From Streptomyces griseochromogenes (GTDB lineage Bacteria; Actinomycetota; Actinomycetes; Streptomycetales; Streptomycetaceae): a stretch of DNA of 64,000 nt. Of the stretch, positions 9,031 to 17,117 are shown in pieces. The stretch is from positions 6,634,001 through 6,698,000 of the forward strand of contig NZ_CP016279.1 of NCBI RefSeq assembly GCF_001542625.1, read 5' to 3'. The notes below the pieces were generated by a model. The model made no database searches. It had not been told where the DNA came from and saw only the letters and a list, made by a program, of their open reading frames with translations. The first letter of the stretch is position 1; each line of letters starts with the position of its first letter. The translations under genes and the position numbers were made by a program.

Positions 9031-9091
9031 GGTCGGCGGATCTCCACTGCTTCGGGTTCTCATGGGCGCGAGGTACGGCGTACCGGACGGC

Positions 9092-9391
9092 TCAGGGCAG
9101 CTTGACCGCGAGCACGTCGACCGGCCGGATGTCGGGCGCCGAGGCGAGCATGGTCTCGGCGGCCCCCATCAGCGCGGCGGCGATACGTCCGCGCAGGTGC
9201 TCGGTGCGGTCCTCGTCGTTCTCGAAGGTGTCGAAGACACCGAAGGTGGTGGCGTCCTGACGGAAGGCGAACCAGGTGACCGTCCGCTTCTCCTCCTCGG
9301 CGAGCTGCACGGCTTCGGTCAGCATCCGGGCGACGTCATCGGCGTGCTCGGGCTTGGCCTCGATGCGGGCCAGCAGACCGACGTTGTTCAT
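9092..9391 (-). CDS. ABM-fold (antibiotic biosynthesis monooxygenase-like) protein
   Basis: 99 residues from ATG 9391 with GAAGGAG upstream. The ferredoxin-like ABM pattern is visible: VGLLARIEAKPEHADDVARM at the start, RTVTWFAFRQD, TFGVFDTFEND and a terminal DVLAVKL strand. Members are cofactor-free quinone or polyketide oxygenases, or simply small binding proteins. First gene of a two-gene unit with the thioesterase, divergent from the GlxA-type regulator. Confidence 0.85.
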   Translation of the reverse strand: MNNVGLLARIEAKPEHADDVARMLTEAVQLAEEEKRTVTWFAFRQDATTFGVFDTFENDEDRTEHLRGRIAAALMGAAETMLASAPDIRPVDVLAVKLP

Positions 9392-9546
9392 GGCGGTGGG
9401 CTCCTTCGAATGGATTCGGCACCCCGTGGCCGGGGTGTCCCGGCGCGATCGCGCGGCACGGCGGACCGGCACGGCCGCCGACGCGATCACGCATCCCCTC
9501 ACCTGGGGACACCATTCACGCTAGGCCGGTGAAGCATCCCGCCCCA

Positions 9547-9562
9547 GTGTCGGAAACGACAC
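9547..9562. promoter_or_regulatory. Candidate operator upstream of GlxA-type regulator
   Basis: GTGTCG-GAAA-CGACAC, a perfect 6-bp inverted repeat with 4-bp spacer, 20 bp before the regulator start and between the divergent genes. A plausible regulator site; not tested. Confidence 0.4.
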
Positions 9563-9581
9563 ATCTGATACCGTTCCCGAC

Positions 9582-10541
9582 ATGGAAGTCTCGGTGATGG
9601 CATACGACGGAGTGTTCGACTCGGGGCTCTGTGCGGCGCTGGACGTCCTTGAGGCGGCCAACGCGATGCGCGGCGAACTGCCCCAGCCGCCCCCCGCCTG
9701 GAACGTCACCACGATCGGTTTCAGCCGACAGGTGCGCACCGGCGCCGGGCACATCGTCACGGCCGAGCCGGCGAGCGTCGCGGACACCGCGGACCTGCTG
9801 CTCGTACCCGCGCTCGCCGAGCGCCGGCCCGATGCCCTCCTGGAGCGGGTCGCGGGTCCCGACCTGGCCGAGGTGCGCACGCTGGTCGCCGAGCGCCGCG
9901 GCCTGGGCACACCCGTGGCCTCGGCCTGCACGGGCACCTTCCTGCTCGCCGAGTCGGGCATCCTCGACGGCCGTCGGGCGACCACCACCTGGTGGCTGGC
10001 CCCTGTCTTCCGGCGCCGCTACCCCACCGTCGCGCTCGACGAGACCAGCATGGTGATCACGTCACAGGGGGTGACCACGGCAGGGGCCGCCTTCGGGCAC
10101 GTCGATCTCGCCCTGGCGGTCGTCAGGATGGCCAGCCCGGCCCTGGCCGACCTCGTCGCCCGCTACCTGGTCGTGGACGAACGTCCCTCGCAGTCCGCCT
10201 ACACGATCCCGAGCGCTCTGGCCCAGAGCGACCCTCTGATCGCCGCGTTCGAGCGATGGGCGCGCCTGCACCTGGACACGCCGAACAGCCTGACCGAGGC
10301 GGCCCAGGCCCTGGGAGTCAGTGAGCGCACGCTCCAGCGCACCCTCCGCCGCGTTCTGAACACCACGCCGGTACGGTTCGTCCAGGACTTGCGCGTCGAA
10401 CAGGCCACGCACCTGCTCCGCACCACGGATCTGTCCCTGGAGACCATCGCCCGCAAGGTCGGCTACGAGCACGCCGCGACGCTACGCACCCTGCTCCGCG
10501 ATCGCACGGGCGCCACGACGGCGGGTCTGCGCACCCGCTGA
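9582..10541 (+). CDS. GlxA-type transcription regulator (DJ-1/PfpI plus AraC HTH)
   Basis: 319 residues. Residues 1-170 form a DJ-1/PfpI-like domain (DSGLCAALDVLEAAN; nucleophile-elbow region ASACTGTFLLAESGILDGRR), and 215-315 an AraC double helix-turn-helix (LTEAAQALGVSERTLQRTLR, then LSLETIARKVGYEHAATLRT). Family members usually activate divergent or adjacent catabolic genes in response to small molecules. Here the divergent unit is the ABM protein and thioesterase. Confidence 0.93.
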   Translation: MEVSVMAYDGVFDSGLCAALDVLEAANAMRGELPQPPPAWNVTTIGFSRQVRTGAGHIVTAEPASVADTADLLLVPALAERRPDALLERVAGPDLAEVRTLVAERRGLGTPVASACTGTFLLAESGILDGRRATTTWWLAPVFRRRYPTVALDETSMVITSQGVTTAGAAFGHVDLALAVVRMASPALADLVARYLVVDERPSQSAYTIPSALAQSDPLIAAFERWARLHLDTPNSLTEAAQALGVSERTLQRTLRRVLNTTPVRFVQDLRVEQATHLLRTTDLSLETIARKVGYEHAATLRTLLRDRTGATTAGLRTR

Positions 10542-10548
10542 GCGACAT

Positions 10549-10612
10549 CCGGCCGCCCCGGATCCGCGTGCCCATCGGGTCTCGTCGAACCGGTGAGTCC
10601 GTGGGCGGCCGG
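10549..10612. terminator. Possible terminator between convergent genes
   Basis: 10-bp arms CCGGCCGCCC and GGGCGGCCGG around a 44-nt loop, just after the regulator stop and ahead of the convergent membrane-protein stop. The long loop makes it a weaker call. Confidence 0.4.
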
Positions 10613-10676
10613 CCCCCCGGTCCAAAGAGGCTCTGTGCCGTGCTCCTGCACCTGGGCGACACCCGTGACTCCGTCG

Positions 10677-11342
10677 TCAGGAAGCCACGGCCGCGGTCTC
10701 GTTGTGGATGACGGCGAGCCGGGCAGGCTTCCGCGCATACCGCCGGCTGAAGAGTTCCAGGCCCATGAACAGCGCCACGTACTGAAGCGTGGTCACCAGC
10801 ACCACCGAATCGATGGGCAACGTGTACGCGAGCACCACCCGCACCACCGAGTCGAGCAGCAGACCCACACCCCAGACCGCCGTCAGCCGCCGCATGACCT
10901 GGCGGAAGGTCGGCGACGCCTGCCAGTTGCGCTCCAGCTCCGCACGCTTGTCACCCCTGGCCACCGACGACAGCACCCGGTACATGAACGGCTGACCGCG
11001 CAGCGTGGCCAGGAACACCAGTCCGATCACCCCCGTGATCCAGCCGTCCTTGGCGAACATCAACCGCGGACTGCCCGTCACCGCCGACATCGCCGCACCC
11101 AGAGCCACCATGCTCAGCACCAGGACACCCAGCATCCCGACACGCCGCTCCCGCACCACCGTCAGCAGCCCCTCCAGCAACGGCGGAACGGCACTCGCCA
11201 GCACCGCCCACCACAGACCGACCCCGGCCGCCCGCAGACCGTAGAACACCGCCAGCGGAGCAACGACATTCAGCCCCAGACTCTGCAACAACGGCCCGTT
11301 CGACGAACCCGCCCGCTTGTTCACCATGTGCGTCCCGGTCAT
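10677..11342 (-). CDS. VC0807-like integral membrane protein
   Basis: 221 residues with about six membrane helices (NVVAPLAVFYGLRAAGVGLW, WAVLASAVPPLLEGLLTVV, MLGVLVLSMVALGAAMSAV, ITGVIGLVFLATL, then two C-terminal helices). The layout and the motif PPLLEGLLTVVRERR are those of the VC0807-type family common in actinobacteria, whose function is not known. Start could also be the in-frame ATG at 11327. Convergent with the regulator; no operon partner. Confidence 0.75.
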   Translation of the reverse strand: MTGTHMVNKRAGSSNGPLLQSLGLNVVAPLAVFYGLRAAGVGLWWAVLASAVPPLLEGLLTVVRERRVGMLGVLVLSMVALGAAMSAVTGSPRLMFAKDGWITGVIGLVFLATLRGQPFMYRVLSSVARGDKRAELERNWQASPTFRQVMRRLTAVWGVGLLLDSVVRVVLAYTLPIDSVVLVTTLQYVALFMGLELFSRRYARKPARLAVIHNETAAVAS

Positions 11343-11741
11343 GTGCCCAGCCCTCGTCCGTGTCCGTTCCCGACGCCATCGAAACTACGGATCCGCACGA
11401 ACGCGATCCATGCACCCAGCCACCGAGAAGAGTGGGGCCACACCCACCCCCGTGCGGGGCCTGGACACACACCCCCGCCCCGACCGCACCACACGGGTGA
11501 ACCGGCGCAGGCGACGCACATCGTGCACCACATGTTCGACCCGTCTCGCGACGACTTCGACGAGGTCAACCACCGCTGGTTGTGCCCCCGGGGCGCCGAG
11601 CGCCGGCCCAGCGGCCCCGTCGCCATCTACCTGTTGACGTGGCCCTCGACCGTGCTGAAGCCATATGAGCGGGTCAGGCTGGCGGTGGCGGTGGCGAGGT
11701 GTTTGAGTGGAGTCGCGGGTGCCGCTCTTGAGGAGAGGTGT
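11343..11741. other. Intergenic region with one coding-like stretch
   Basis: 399 bp between divergent genes. From about 11532 to 11635 one plus-strand frame reads MFDPSRDDFDEVNHRWLCPR and on to GPVAIYL with strongly GC-biased third positions, as if it were the start of a real gene, then loses character. It may be the N-terminal remnant of a lost gene. The rest looks non-coding. Confidence 0.35.
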
Positions 11742-12329
11742 ATGGACTTCGGCAGACGGCGGTTCGTCGGGACACTGGGCGCGGTGGTGTCACAAGCCGC
11801 GGCGCCGGGCACTCGTCCTCGGAGCGCGTTCCCCCGGGACACCGACGGCGGCCACGAGCGTTTCATGCGGCTGGCCATGGAGCAGGCCCGGCAGAACCCC
11901 GCCTTCCCCTTCGGCGCGGTGATCGTCGGCACCCGTACCGGCGAGGTCCTGGCCGGCGGGGTCAACGCCACGAAGGACAATCCGGCTCTGCACGGCGAGG
12001 TGGTCGCCATGAACGACTACGTGCGTCGGCACGGCAACCACGGATGGGCCGACACCACCCTCTACACCACGGGTGAGCCCTGCTCGATGTGCGTGAGCGC
12101 GATGGTCTGGGCGAATCTGCGACGCGTCGTCTGGGGAAGCTCGATCGACGAGATCCGCCGGACGGGGATCCACCAGATCGCACTGTCCGCACGGGAAGTG
12201 GCCCGCTCGGCAGGGTCCTTCTACACTCCGGAACTGTTCCTGGGCGGCGTGCTGGCGGACAGCACGGACCGCCTCTTCCAGGAGGCCCGGCGGCTCCGCC
12301 GACGTGACGCCTGCGGGGAGCTCGCCTGA
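11742..12329 (+). CDS. Nucleoside/guanine deaminase-like protein with Tat-like N-terminus
   Basis: 195 residues from ATG 11742, with GAGGAGAGG just upstream. The cytidine/deoxycytidylate deaminase zinc motifs are present: HGEVVAMND (HxE, with Gly where Ala is usual) and TGEPCSMCVSAMVWANL (PCxxC). FPFGAVIV and SFYTPELF resemble guanine deaminases and tRNA adenosine deaminase relatives. The first ~28 residues (DFGRRRFVGTLGAVVSQAAA) carry a twin-arginine-like motif and short hydrophobic stretch, suggesting export, which is unusual for this family. Convergent with 12388-13377. Confidence 0.85.
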   Translation: MDFGRRRFVGTLGAVVSQAAAPGTRPRSAFPRDTDGGHERFMRLAMEQARQNPAFPFGAVIVGTRTGEVLAGGVNATKDNPALHGEVVAMNDYVRRHGNHGWADTTLYTTGEPCSMCVSAMVWANLRRVVWGSSIDEIRRTGIHQIALSAREVARSAGSFYTPELFLGGVLADSTDRLFQEARRLRRRDACGELA

Positions 12330-12387
12330 AGCGTCGGGCCGGAACCGATCGTTCGGGGCATGGCGATCTCACGAACGACGATGCCGC

Positions 12388-13377
12388 CTAGCCATCCTGG
12401 CCGGCCAGGTCGTCCAGGCCGGCGCGTCGCAGGGCCTCACTGATGTAAGCGGGGTCCGGAGGCGTCAGCACCTCGAAGCGGGCGCCTCCCAGCCGACGGT
12501 CGGACGCGCTCGCGATGCGGACCATCTGGCCCTTGCGGCACCCGGTACACGACAGAATGGCCGTTCCTCCCGTCTCCTCGACCACGGTCAGCAGGGCGGA
12601 CGGGAGCCGCAGCCGCGTTCCGCAGTCGGTGCACCGGCCGATGTGCGGGTCCTCGTCGCGGGCGGAAGCGGAGGAGGTGGCCGGGACGAGGGGTGAATCC
12701 ACCGCCTCGTCGGCCTGGCCGGGATCAACGAACTCAACGGGCACGTCGGGTTCAGCCGGTTCAACGGGTTCATCGGGCTCCCTGCGGCCGTCCTCGGCTT
12801 CGCCGCCCGTCTCGGACAGCGCGTGCTCATACGCCACCGGGTCGAAGGAGAGGATGAACAGGTACAGGTCCTCGGTGACTTCCTCCGGCTCCTCCGGCAG
12901 GAAGACGTCGACGTCGCAGCAGTACAGGTGGGTGCCGCCGGCGGACAGGGTCCAGGTGAGGCCGCCCCAGTTCTGCGTGCCCCAGTGCAGGATCCGGCGC
13001 CGGAAGGCGAGTTCGGGGCCCCAGTCGGGGTCCCGGTGGTCGATGAGCTGCTGCAGGAACCGCCTGTCGTCCAGGCGGAACCTGAGGAACAGCGATCCGT
13101 CCATGCCGCGCACCTGAGGATTGAGGTCGTCGGACCACTCGGCCTCGACGAGCCGCAGCGTGGCCTCGGCGTACGGGTACCTCTGGGAGGCGCCGAAGAG
13201 CTGGGAGCTGAACGGCGTGCTGTCCACCCGCAGTTCGAGGTGGTCGCCGACGTGGGCTCGTAGCGCCTCGGCCTTGCTCCGCGTGAGCGCCTCCGGGGCA
13301 CCTGCCCGGGTGGGCGAGACGGAGTAGTAGAGGCGTGCGGCCGCATATCCTGGGATCTTCTCGGATCGCACGAACAT
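12388..13377 (-). CDS. Uncharacterised protein with C-terminal zinc-ribbon-like CxxC motifs
   Basis: 329 residues from ATG 13377, with CAGGAGAAG upstream. Residues 1-180 look globular, with many aromatic residues (YCCDVDVFLPEE, LRFRLDDRRFLQQLIDHRD, WGTQNWGGLTWTL). A Glu/Pro-rich linker (about 190-245) leads to CTDCGTRLRLPSALL, then CTGCRKGQ, a two-CxxC zinc-ribbon-like module of about 45 residues. No known family recognised. It is divergent, over a 91-bp gap, from the pair at 13469-15090, so all three may belong to one system. Confidence 0.75.
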   Translation of the reverse strand: MFVRSEKIPGYAAARLYYSVSPTRAGAPEALTRSKAEALRAHVGDHLELRVDSTPFSSQLFGASQRYPYAEATLRLVEAEWSDDLNPQVRGMDGSLFLRFRLDDRRFLQQLIDHRDPDWGPELAFRRRILHWGTQNWGGLTWTLSAGGTHLYCCDVDVFLPEEPEEVTEDLYLFILSFDPVAYEHALSETGGEAEDGRREPDEPVEPAEPDVPVEFVDPGQADEAVDSPLVPATSSASARDEDPHIGRCTDCGTRLRLPSALLTVVEETGGTAILSCTGCRKGQMVRIASASDRRLGGARFEVLTPPDPAYISEALRRAGLDDLAGQDG

Positions 13378-13468
13378 AAGCGTACTTCTCCTGCGAAGTC
13401 CGGGTGTAGTGATCGGCACCGTGCCATACTGAGTCACCGGCCGCCGACCGAGCTGACATGGGGGAAAA

Positions 13469-13852
13469 GTGACCGTCAAGGCCGAACTCTCCTTCCGCGT
13501 TCCCGCGTCCCTGCCCTTCGAGGACGCTCTCGACCTGTTGTTCCGCGCCGATTCGGGACTCGTGCACAGCGGGGAAACACCGACCGTCGAAAGCGAATTG
13601 AACTTCGAATTCGACACGTTGGTGAGCATCGGTACGGTGGTGGTCAGTGCGGCCCAGGCGGCTCTGGCCCTGGCCCAGCTCGTCGATCGGGTCAGGCAAC
13701 GACGCGAGCGCACCGAGTCCACAGACGCGCCGAGCACGAACGCGGCCCCCGTGAACGCGACACCCGTCGAGATCAACATCACGGTCGAGGGCACGCGTTA
13801 CAACATCGCCGAGCTGACTCCCGAACAGATCAGGCGCTTGCTCGAACCATGA
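13469..13852 (+). CDS. Short adaptor-like protein resembling effector-associated constant components (EACC1-like)
   Basis: 127 residues from GTG 13469 (GGGGAAAA upstream). Order: N-terminal beta-rich segment (VKAELSFRVPASLPFEDALD), a hydrophobic helix (TLVSIGTVVVSAAQAALALA) ending in basic residues, a variable Thr/Ala/Pro linker, and a C-terminal VEINITVEGTRYNIAELTPE unit. This arrangement resembles the small effector-associated constant components described for actinobacterial NTP-dependent conflict systems. That is my recollection of the family layout, not a search result. Its stop overlaps the next start by 4 bp (ATGA), implying coupled translation with the HExxH protein. Confidence 0.6.
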   Translation: MTVKAELSFRVPASLPFEDALDLLFRADSGLVHSGETPTVESELNFEFDTLVSIGTVVVSAAQAALALAQLVDRVRQRRERTESTDAPSTNAAPVNATPVEINITVEGTRYNIAELTPEQIRRLLEP

Positions 13853-15090
13853 CGCACACGGGCCGGATCGGCTCCCACGTCATCGGCGTCCCGGTCATCC
13901 TCATCCGCTCCGACGTGCTCGCCAGGCACCGTCCGGAGATCTGGACCGCACAGGACGGCCCGCCCGAGGATCCGGAAGGTGAACGCCTGCTGGCTGAGGC
14001 CACCATGCTCCACGAAATACGCCATTTCCACGACGCGTTGCTCTGCCCGCCGCTCTACGACCGTTTCATGGTGGAGGCCGAACGCAACTCGGTGGGCGCT
14101 GCCGTATTCGCGGACCTGTCGGAGAACGGCGAGCGGGACCCGGCAAAGAGGCTCGGCAAGGAGCAACGGGACCTCATCGACATGCACCGTGCGACGGCCG
14201 CCGACTTCAAGCACCGCAACGCCTGCGCGTACGAGCCCGTCGAGGTCCCGGGAATCGGGCCCGCGATCACCCTCGTCGATCTGCTGGAGGCGAACGCCCT
14301 CGTCACCGAACTGTTCTTCCTGCACCGGGCTGTCGAGCACCGGACTCCCGGCGACAGCGGATACGACCACTGGCTGTCCCTGCTTTCGACCCTGCCGGCC
14401 AAGTACACCAAAATCATCAGCCGTTTCGTCCGCAGCCGGGAATCCTTCGGTGAGGATCTCCAACGGGTGTCCGGTGTACTGATGCGGTGTCTCTACCGGC
14501 CCGAGCCGTCGGCCGCCGCCCTCAGGGAAGTGGTCGGGCTTCCCGAGCGGGAGATCGATGCCCTGTGTGGTCCCGAAGTCATCGGAAAACAGCTGGCGGA
14601 GACGACGAAGCGGCACAACTACGCCCTGTTCACGATCTTCGAGCCCCATCAGCACGCCAGGCGGGTCTTCACCAACGCCGGCGACATCACCGAACTCCAC
14701 GCCCGGTGTGCGGCCCGTATGCGGGAATCGGAGTTTCAGGTCGACGCGTATCTCCGGAACATCCGTGACTTCCCCGTGCCCGCCACCGGGTTCTTCGCCG
14801 ATGCGGCCATGCTCGGTGAGCGGCGGCTTCCCTTCGTCCGCAAGGCGGACATCCGAGCGGCCTACGGTGACGTGTTCTCGCTCTCCAGCACCAAGGACCG
14901 GCAGCGGCGCGCGACGCTCGCCTGCGGTTTCTTCCCGACGTTCGGGACAGTGCCCTGCCTGGAACTCAATCGTGTCGACCTCATGCTCGGCATGCGTTTC
15001 GGCACACAGGGGCTCTTCGGTGAGAAGGTCTCCTACAACCACGCGATGGACCAGGCGTACGTCATGACGTACCGCCAGTGGATGGAGTGA
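13849..15090 (+). CDS. HExxH-motif protein, possible metallopeptidase effector
   Basis: 413 residues, start overlapping the upstream stop (ATGA). Near the N-terminus MLHEIRHFHDALL gives H55-E56-x-x-H59, a zinc metallopeptidase signature; a third ligand is not obvious (D62 or E79 region are candidates). The rest is mostly helical with conserved-looking Cys and ends YNHAMDQAYVMTYRQWME. No signal peptide or membrane helix, so cytoplasmic. Coupling to the small adaptor-like protein suggests an adaptor-effector pair. It could instead be a non-catalytic protein in which HEIRH occurs by chance. Confidence 0.6.
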   Translation: MTHTGRIGSHVIGVPVILIRSDVLARHRPEIWTAQDGPPEDPEGERLLAEATMLHEIRHFHDALLCPPLYDRFMVEAERNSVGAAVFADLSENGERDPAKRLGKEQRDLIDMHRATAADFKHRNACAYEPVEVPGIGPAITLVDLLEANALVTELFFLHRAVEHRTPGDSGYDHWLSLLSTLPAKYTKIISRFVRSRESFGEDLQRVSGVLMRCLYRPEPSAAALREVVGLPEREIDALCGPEVIGKQLAETTKRHNYALFTIFEPHQHARRVFTNAGDITELHARCAARMRESEFQVDAYLRNIRDFPVPATGFFADAAMLGERRLPFVRKADIRAAYGDVFSLSSTKDRQRRATLACGFFPTFGTVPCLELNRVDLMLGMRFGTQGLFGEKVSYNHAMDQAYVMTYRQWME

Positions 15091-15164
15091 CCCGTCGTAC
15101 GGATTCCCGGGCCGTCGGCCGAGACCTGCCGGAGGTTCGTCGCGGACGGCGGTGATCACCGGCA

Positions 15165-15554
15165 TCACGTCACGCTTCTTTGTCGCACCGGTGGTTGGGG
15201 GATCCAGGCCAGGGCCAGGGCGCTGCCGACCGCGGTCAGCCCGAACCCGACGAGGAGGCCGCCCAGGTTGGCGGCGACCAGACTGACCAGGGACAGCACC
15301 GCGGCCAAGGTGCCGGCGAAGTGACGCAGGTCCGGGTTGCGCCAGGTCGTCACCCCTGCCACCACGAGCAGTGCGCCCAGCGTCCACGAGGCCGCGCCCG
15401 CGGCGCCGGTGAACCGCAGGAGTCCCAGGCCGCTCCAGCACACACAGATCAATTCGAGACCGCCCAGCACCAGCAGGAGACCGGCCGAGAAGGGGCGGCT
15501 GTGGCGCCACCTTCGCCAGGCGGCCCGCCGAGCGGTCTGTGCCATGGCAGTCAC
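15165..15554 (-). CDS. DUF6114-like membrane protein
   Basis: 129 residues from GTG 15554; this GTG overlaps the TGA of the upstream gene (GTGA), and ATG 15545 is an alternative. Four hydrophobic helices (SAGLLLVLGGLELICVCW, ASWTLGALLVVAGVTTW, FAGTLAAVLSLVSLVAANLG, LLVGFGLTAVGSALALAW) and a preceding WRRWRHSRPF match the DUF6114 pattern often encoded with DUF6230 proteins in Streptomyces. Function unknown; the pair is thought to be surface associated. Confidence 0.72.
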   Translation of the reverse strand: MTAMAQTARRAAWRRWRHSRPFSAGLLLVLGGLELICVCWSGLGLLRFTGAAGAASWTLGALLVVAGVTTWRNPDLRHFAGTLAAVLSLVSLVAANLGGLLVGFGLTAVGSALALAWIPQPPVRQRSVT

Positions 15555-16213
15555 CGGCGGTCCTCCCGCCCGCAGCCGCCCGTGCCCTGGTGCAGTTCGA
15601 TCGTGACACCGCTGGCGCTGATCGTCCCGGCGGTGAAGGCCCGTGGCAGGGTCGTCACATCGCTCCCGCTGACCTTGTCCGCGCCGACGGTGAACGGGCC
15701 CGTCGCCTGGGACAGGGACATCCGCGCGGTGTCGAACTTCGCACCGGAGACGGAAACATGTCTGGCGGCGGCCGCTCCGGCCTTCACCGTGAGTCCGGTG
15801 GCCGAGGCCCGCTGGATACGGACCACGGCGGTCACCGCACCGGCGACCGGCAGATCGGCGGTGGACGTGACGCAGGCATCCTCCACGCTGGCCTTCTCCA
15901 GCCGTGTCGCGAGAGTCGGCGGCGACCCGCCGTGGCCCGCGGCCGGGGAGGCCGACAGACCGGACCCCGACACCCGCGCGGCATGCACGGTGACCGGGAT
16001 CTGGCCGGCGAACGCCACGGAGACCGCGCCCGCGGCACTCCCGGCCAGCAGAACCGAGGCTCCCCCCAGCAGGGATGTCAGGGCCAGCACGAATCGCAGT
16101 TTGCTGGTTCGCCCTGTCGTTGCCGCCTGACCGACATCCTGGTAGTTGATCACGCTTCCCCAACGAAGGCCGAACACAGAGGTAGCGCCCGGCACTGCCT
16201 GTCGGACAGTCAC
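15551..16213 (-). CDS. DUF6230-like secreted/surface protein
   Basis: Up to 220 residues; GTG at 16153 with GGGGAAG close by is a likely shorter start (200 residues). After a basic segment and hydrophobic signal/anchor (LRFVLALTSLLGGASVLLAG) comes a beta-rich Ala/Thr/Val domain (VSVAFAGQIPVTVHAARVSG, then FTVGADKVSGSDVTTLP) with a Cys early and one near the end. The organisation resembles DUF6230 proteins, once labelled cholesterol esterase without evidence. Translationally coupled to the DUF6114-like gene. Confidence 0.65.
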   Translation of the reverse strand: MTVRQAVPGATSVFGLRWGSVINYQDVGQAATTGRTSKLRFVLALTSLLGGASVLLAGSAAGAVSVAFAGQIPVTVHAARVSGSGLSASPAAGHGGSPPTLATRLEKASVEDACVTSTADLPVAGAVTAVVRIQRASATGLTVKAGAAAARHVSVSGAKFDTARMSLSQATGPFTVGADKVSGSDVTTLPRAFTAGTISASGVTIELHQGTGGCGREDRR

Positions 16214-16407
16214 ACCAGCGCCTCGTCCGGCCAGGACCGCCTGACGGCCTCCGACCAGCGCAGCCGAACCGGAATCGGATCAGGTCGATACAGCCCCGGC
16301 AGGGCAGCCGCATCGGCTCGGCGTGATTCGCCGCGGCCAGGCCTCCGGGGATTCCAGCGACCGGGCCGAGAATCGACTGCCCGGCCGCGACAGAAAAGGG
16401 GCAGCGC
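16214..16407. other. Short intergenic region
   Basis: About 190 bp between two minus-strand genes; probably holds the DUF6230-like promoter. No gene or strong hairpin noticed. Confidence 0.3.
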
Positions 16408-16989
16408 TCAGTTTCCCGACGGCTCGTCGACAGTCTGACGGCGCCGCAGGCGCAGCACTGTCCCGCCGACCGCCAGTGTCGCCACGGCACCTGACACGAT
16501 ACCGACGGCCAATCCGCCGCCGAAGCCCAGCCCCTCGCTCGACGCCGAGGCCGCGTCCTGAGCCGAGACCCTCACTGTTGAGTGCAGGACGATCGCGGGG
16601 TAGTCACACACAAGGTCCCGGTCCTCTTCCGTCACACATCCGGCGTCCTTGTGGCGCAGCGTGAACGTCACCGGATATGTCCCGGGCTTCATGGACTTCT
16701 TGATCCGGCCCGCGCCCACCCATGCGCTCTTGGTGTCGCCGAGGGCCGTGTCGTCGGTCAGTGCGGGACTGGAGACCTCGACTGCCGTCGGATGCGGATT
16801 GCCAGGACGTTCCTTGACCGTGAGGTCCACCACCTCGCCAGGCCGTGCGGGGCCTCCGACGGAGTCGTACCCGCGTCCGGGGAAGGGAAGCTCATCGGCA
16901 CGAGCCCCTCCGGCCTGCCCAAGCAGGATCAGAGGCACGGCAATTCCAACAAGCCCGCCACGCCTGGACGAGCGTGTGAAGTCGATCAT
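16408..16989 (-). CDS. Secreted protein with C-terminal membrane anchor
   Basis: 193 residues. Signal peptide (SSRRGGLVGIAVPLILLGQA, cleavage near ARA-DEL), an extracellular beta-type domain of about 110 residues with two Cys around EEDRDLVCDYPAI, then a C-terminal membrane helix (GLAVGIVSGAVATLAVGGTV) and a short basic tail RLRRRQTVDEPSGN. This is a type I anchored surface protein. Function not recognised. Divergent from the protease gene at 17118. Confidence 0.75.
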   Translation of the reverse strand: MIDFTRSSRRGGLVGIAVPLILLGQAGGARADELPFPGRGYDSVGGPARPGEVVDLTVKERPGNPHPTAVEVSSPALTDDTALGDTKSAWVGAGRIKKSMKPGTYPVTFTLRHKDAGCVTEEDRDLVCDYPAIVLHSTVRVSAQDAASASSEGLGFGGGLAVGIVSGAVATLAVGGTVLRLRRRQTVDEPSGN

Positions 16990-17117
16990 ATGCGGTTCCC
17001 CCCGCCGGAAGTGGTTTTACGATCTCATGGTTGATCATTACCATCTCATGACCGACCAGGACGCGGCCACGCCAGAAGGCGTGGCGCGCGTCTCATCTGA
17101 TGTGGGGGAAACCGAAC

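Noticed and set aside
10593..11741. Upstream extension of the deaminase frame to 578 aa
   Set aside because: The extension is His/Gln/Arg shadow sequence over the opposite-strand membrane protein; a strong ribosome-binding site precedes ATG 11742.
13798..15609. 603-aa minus-strand frame across the HExxH gene
   Set aside because: Shadow of 13849-15090, no family features.
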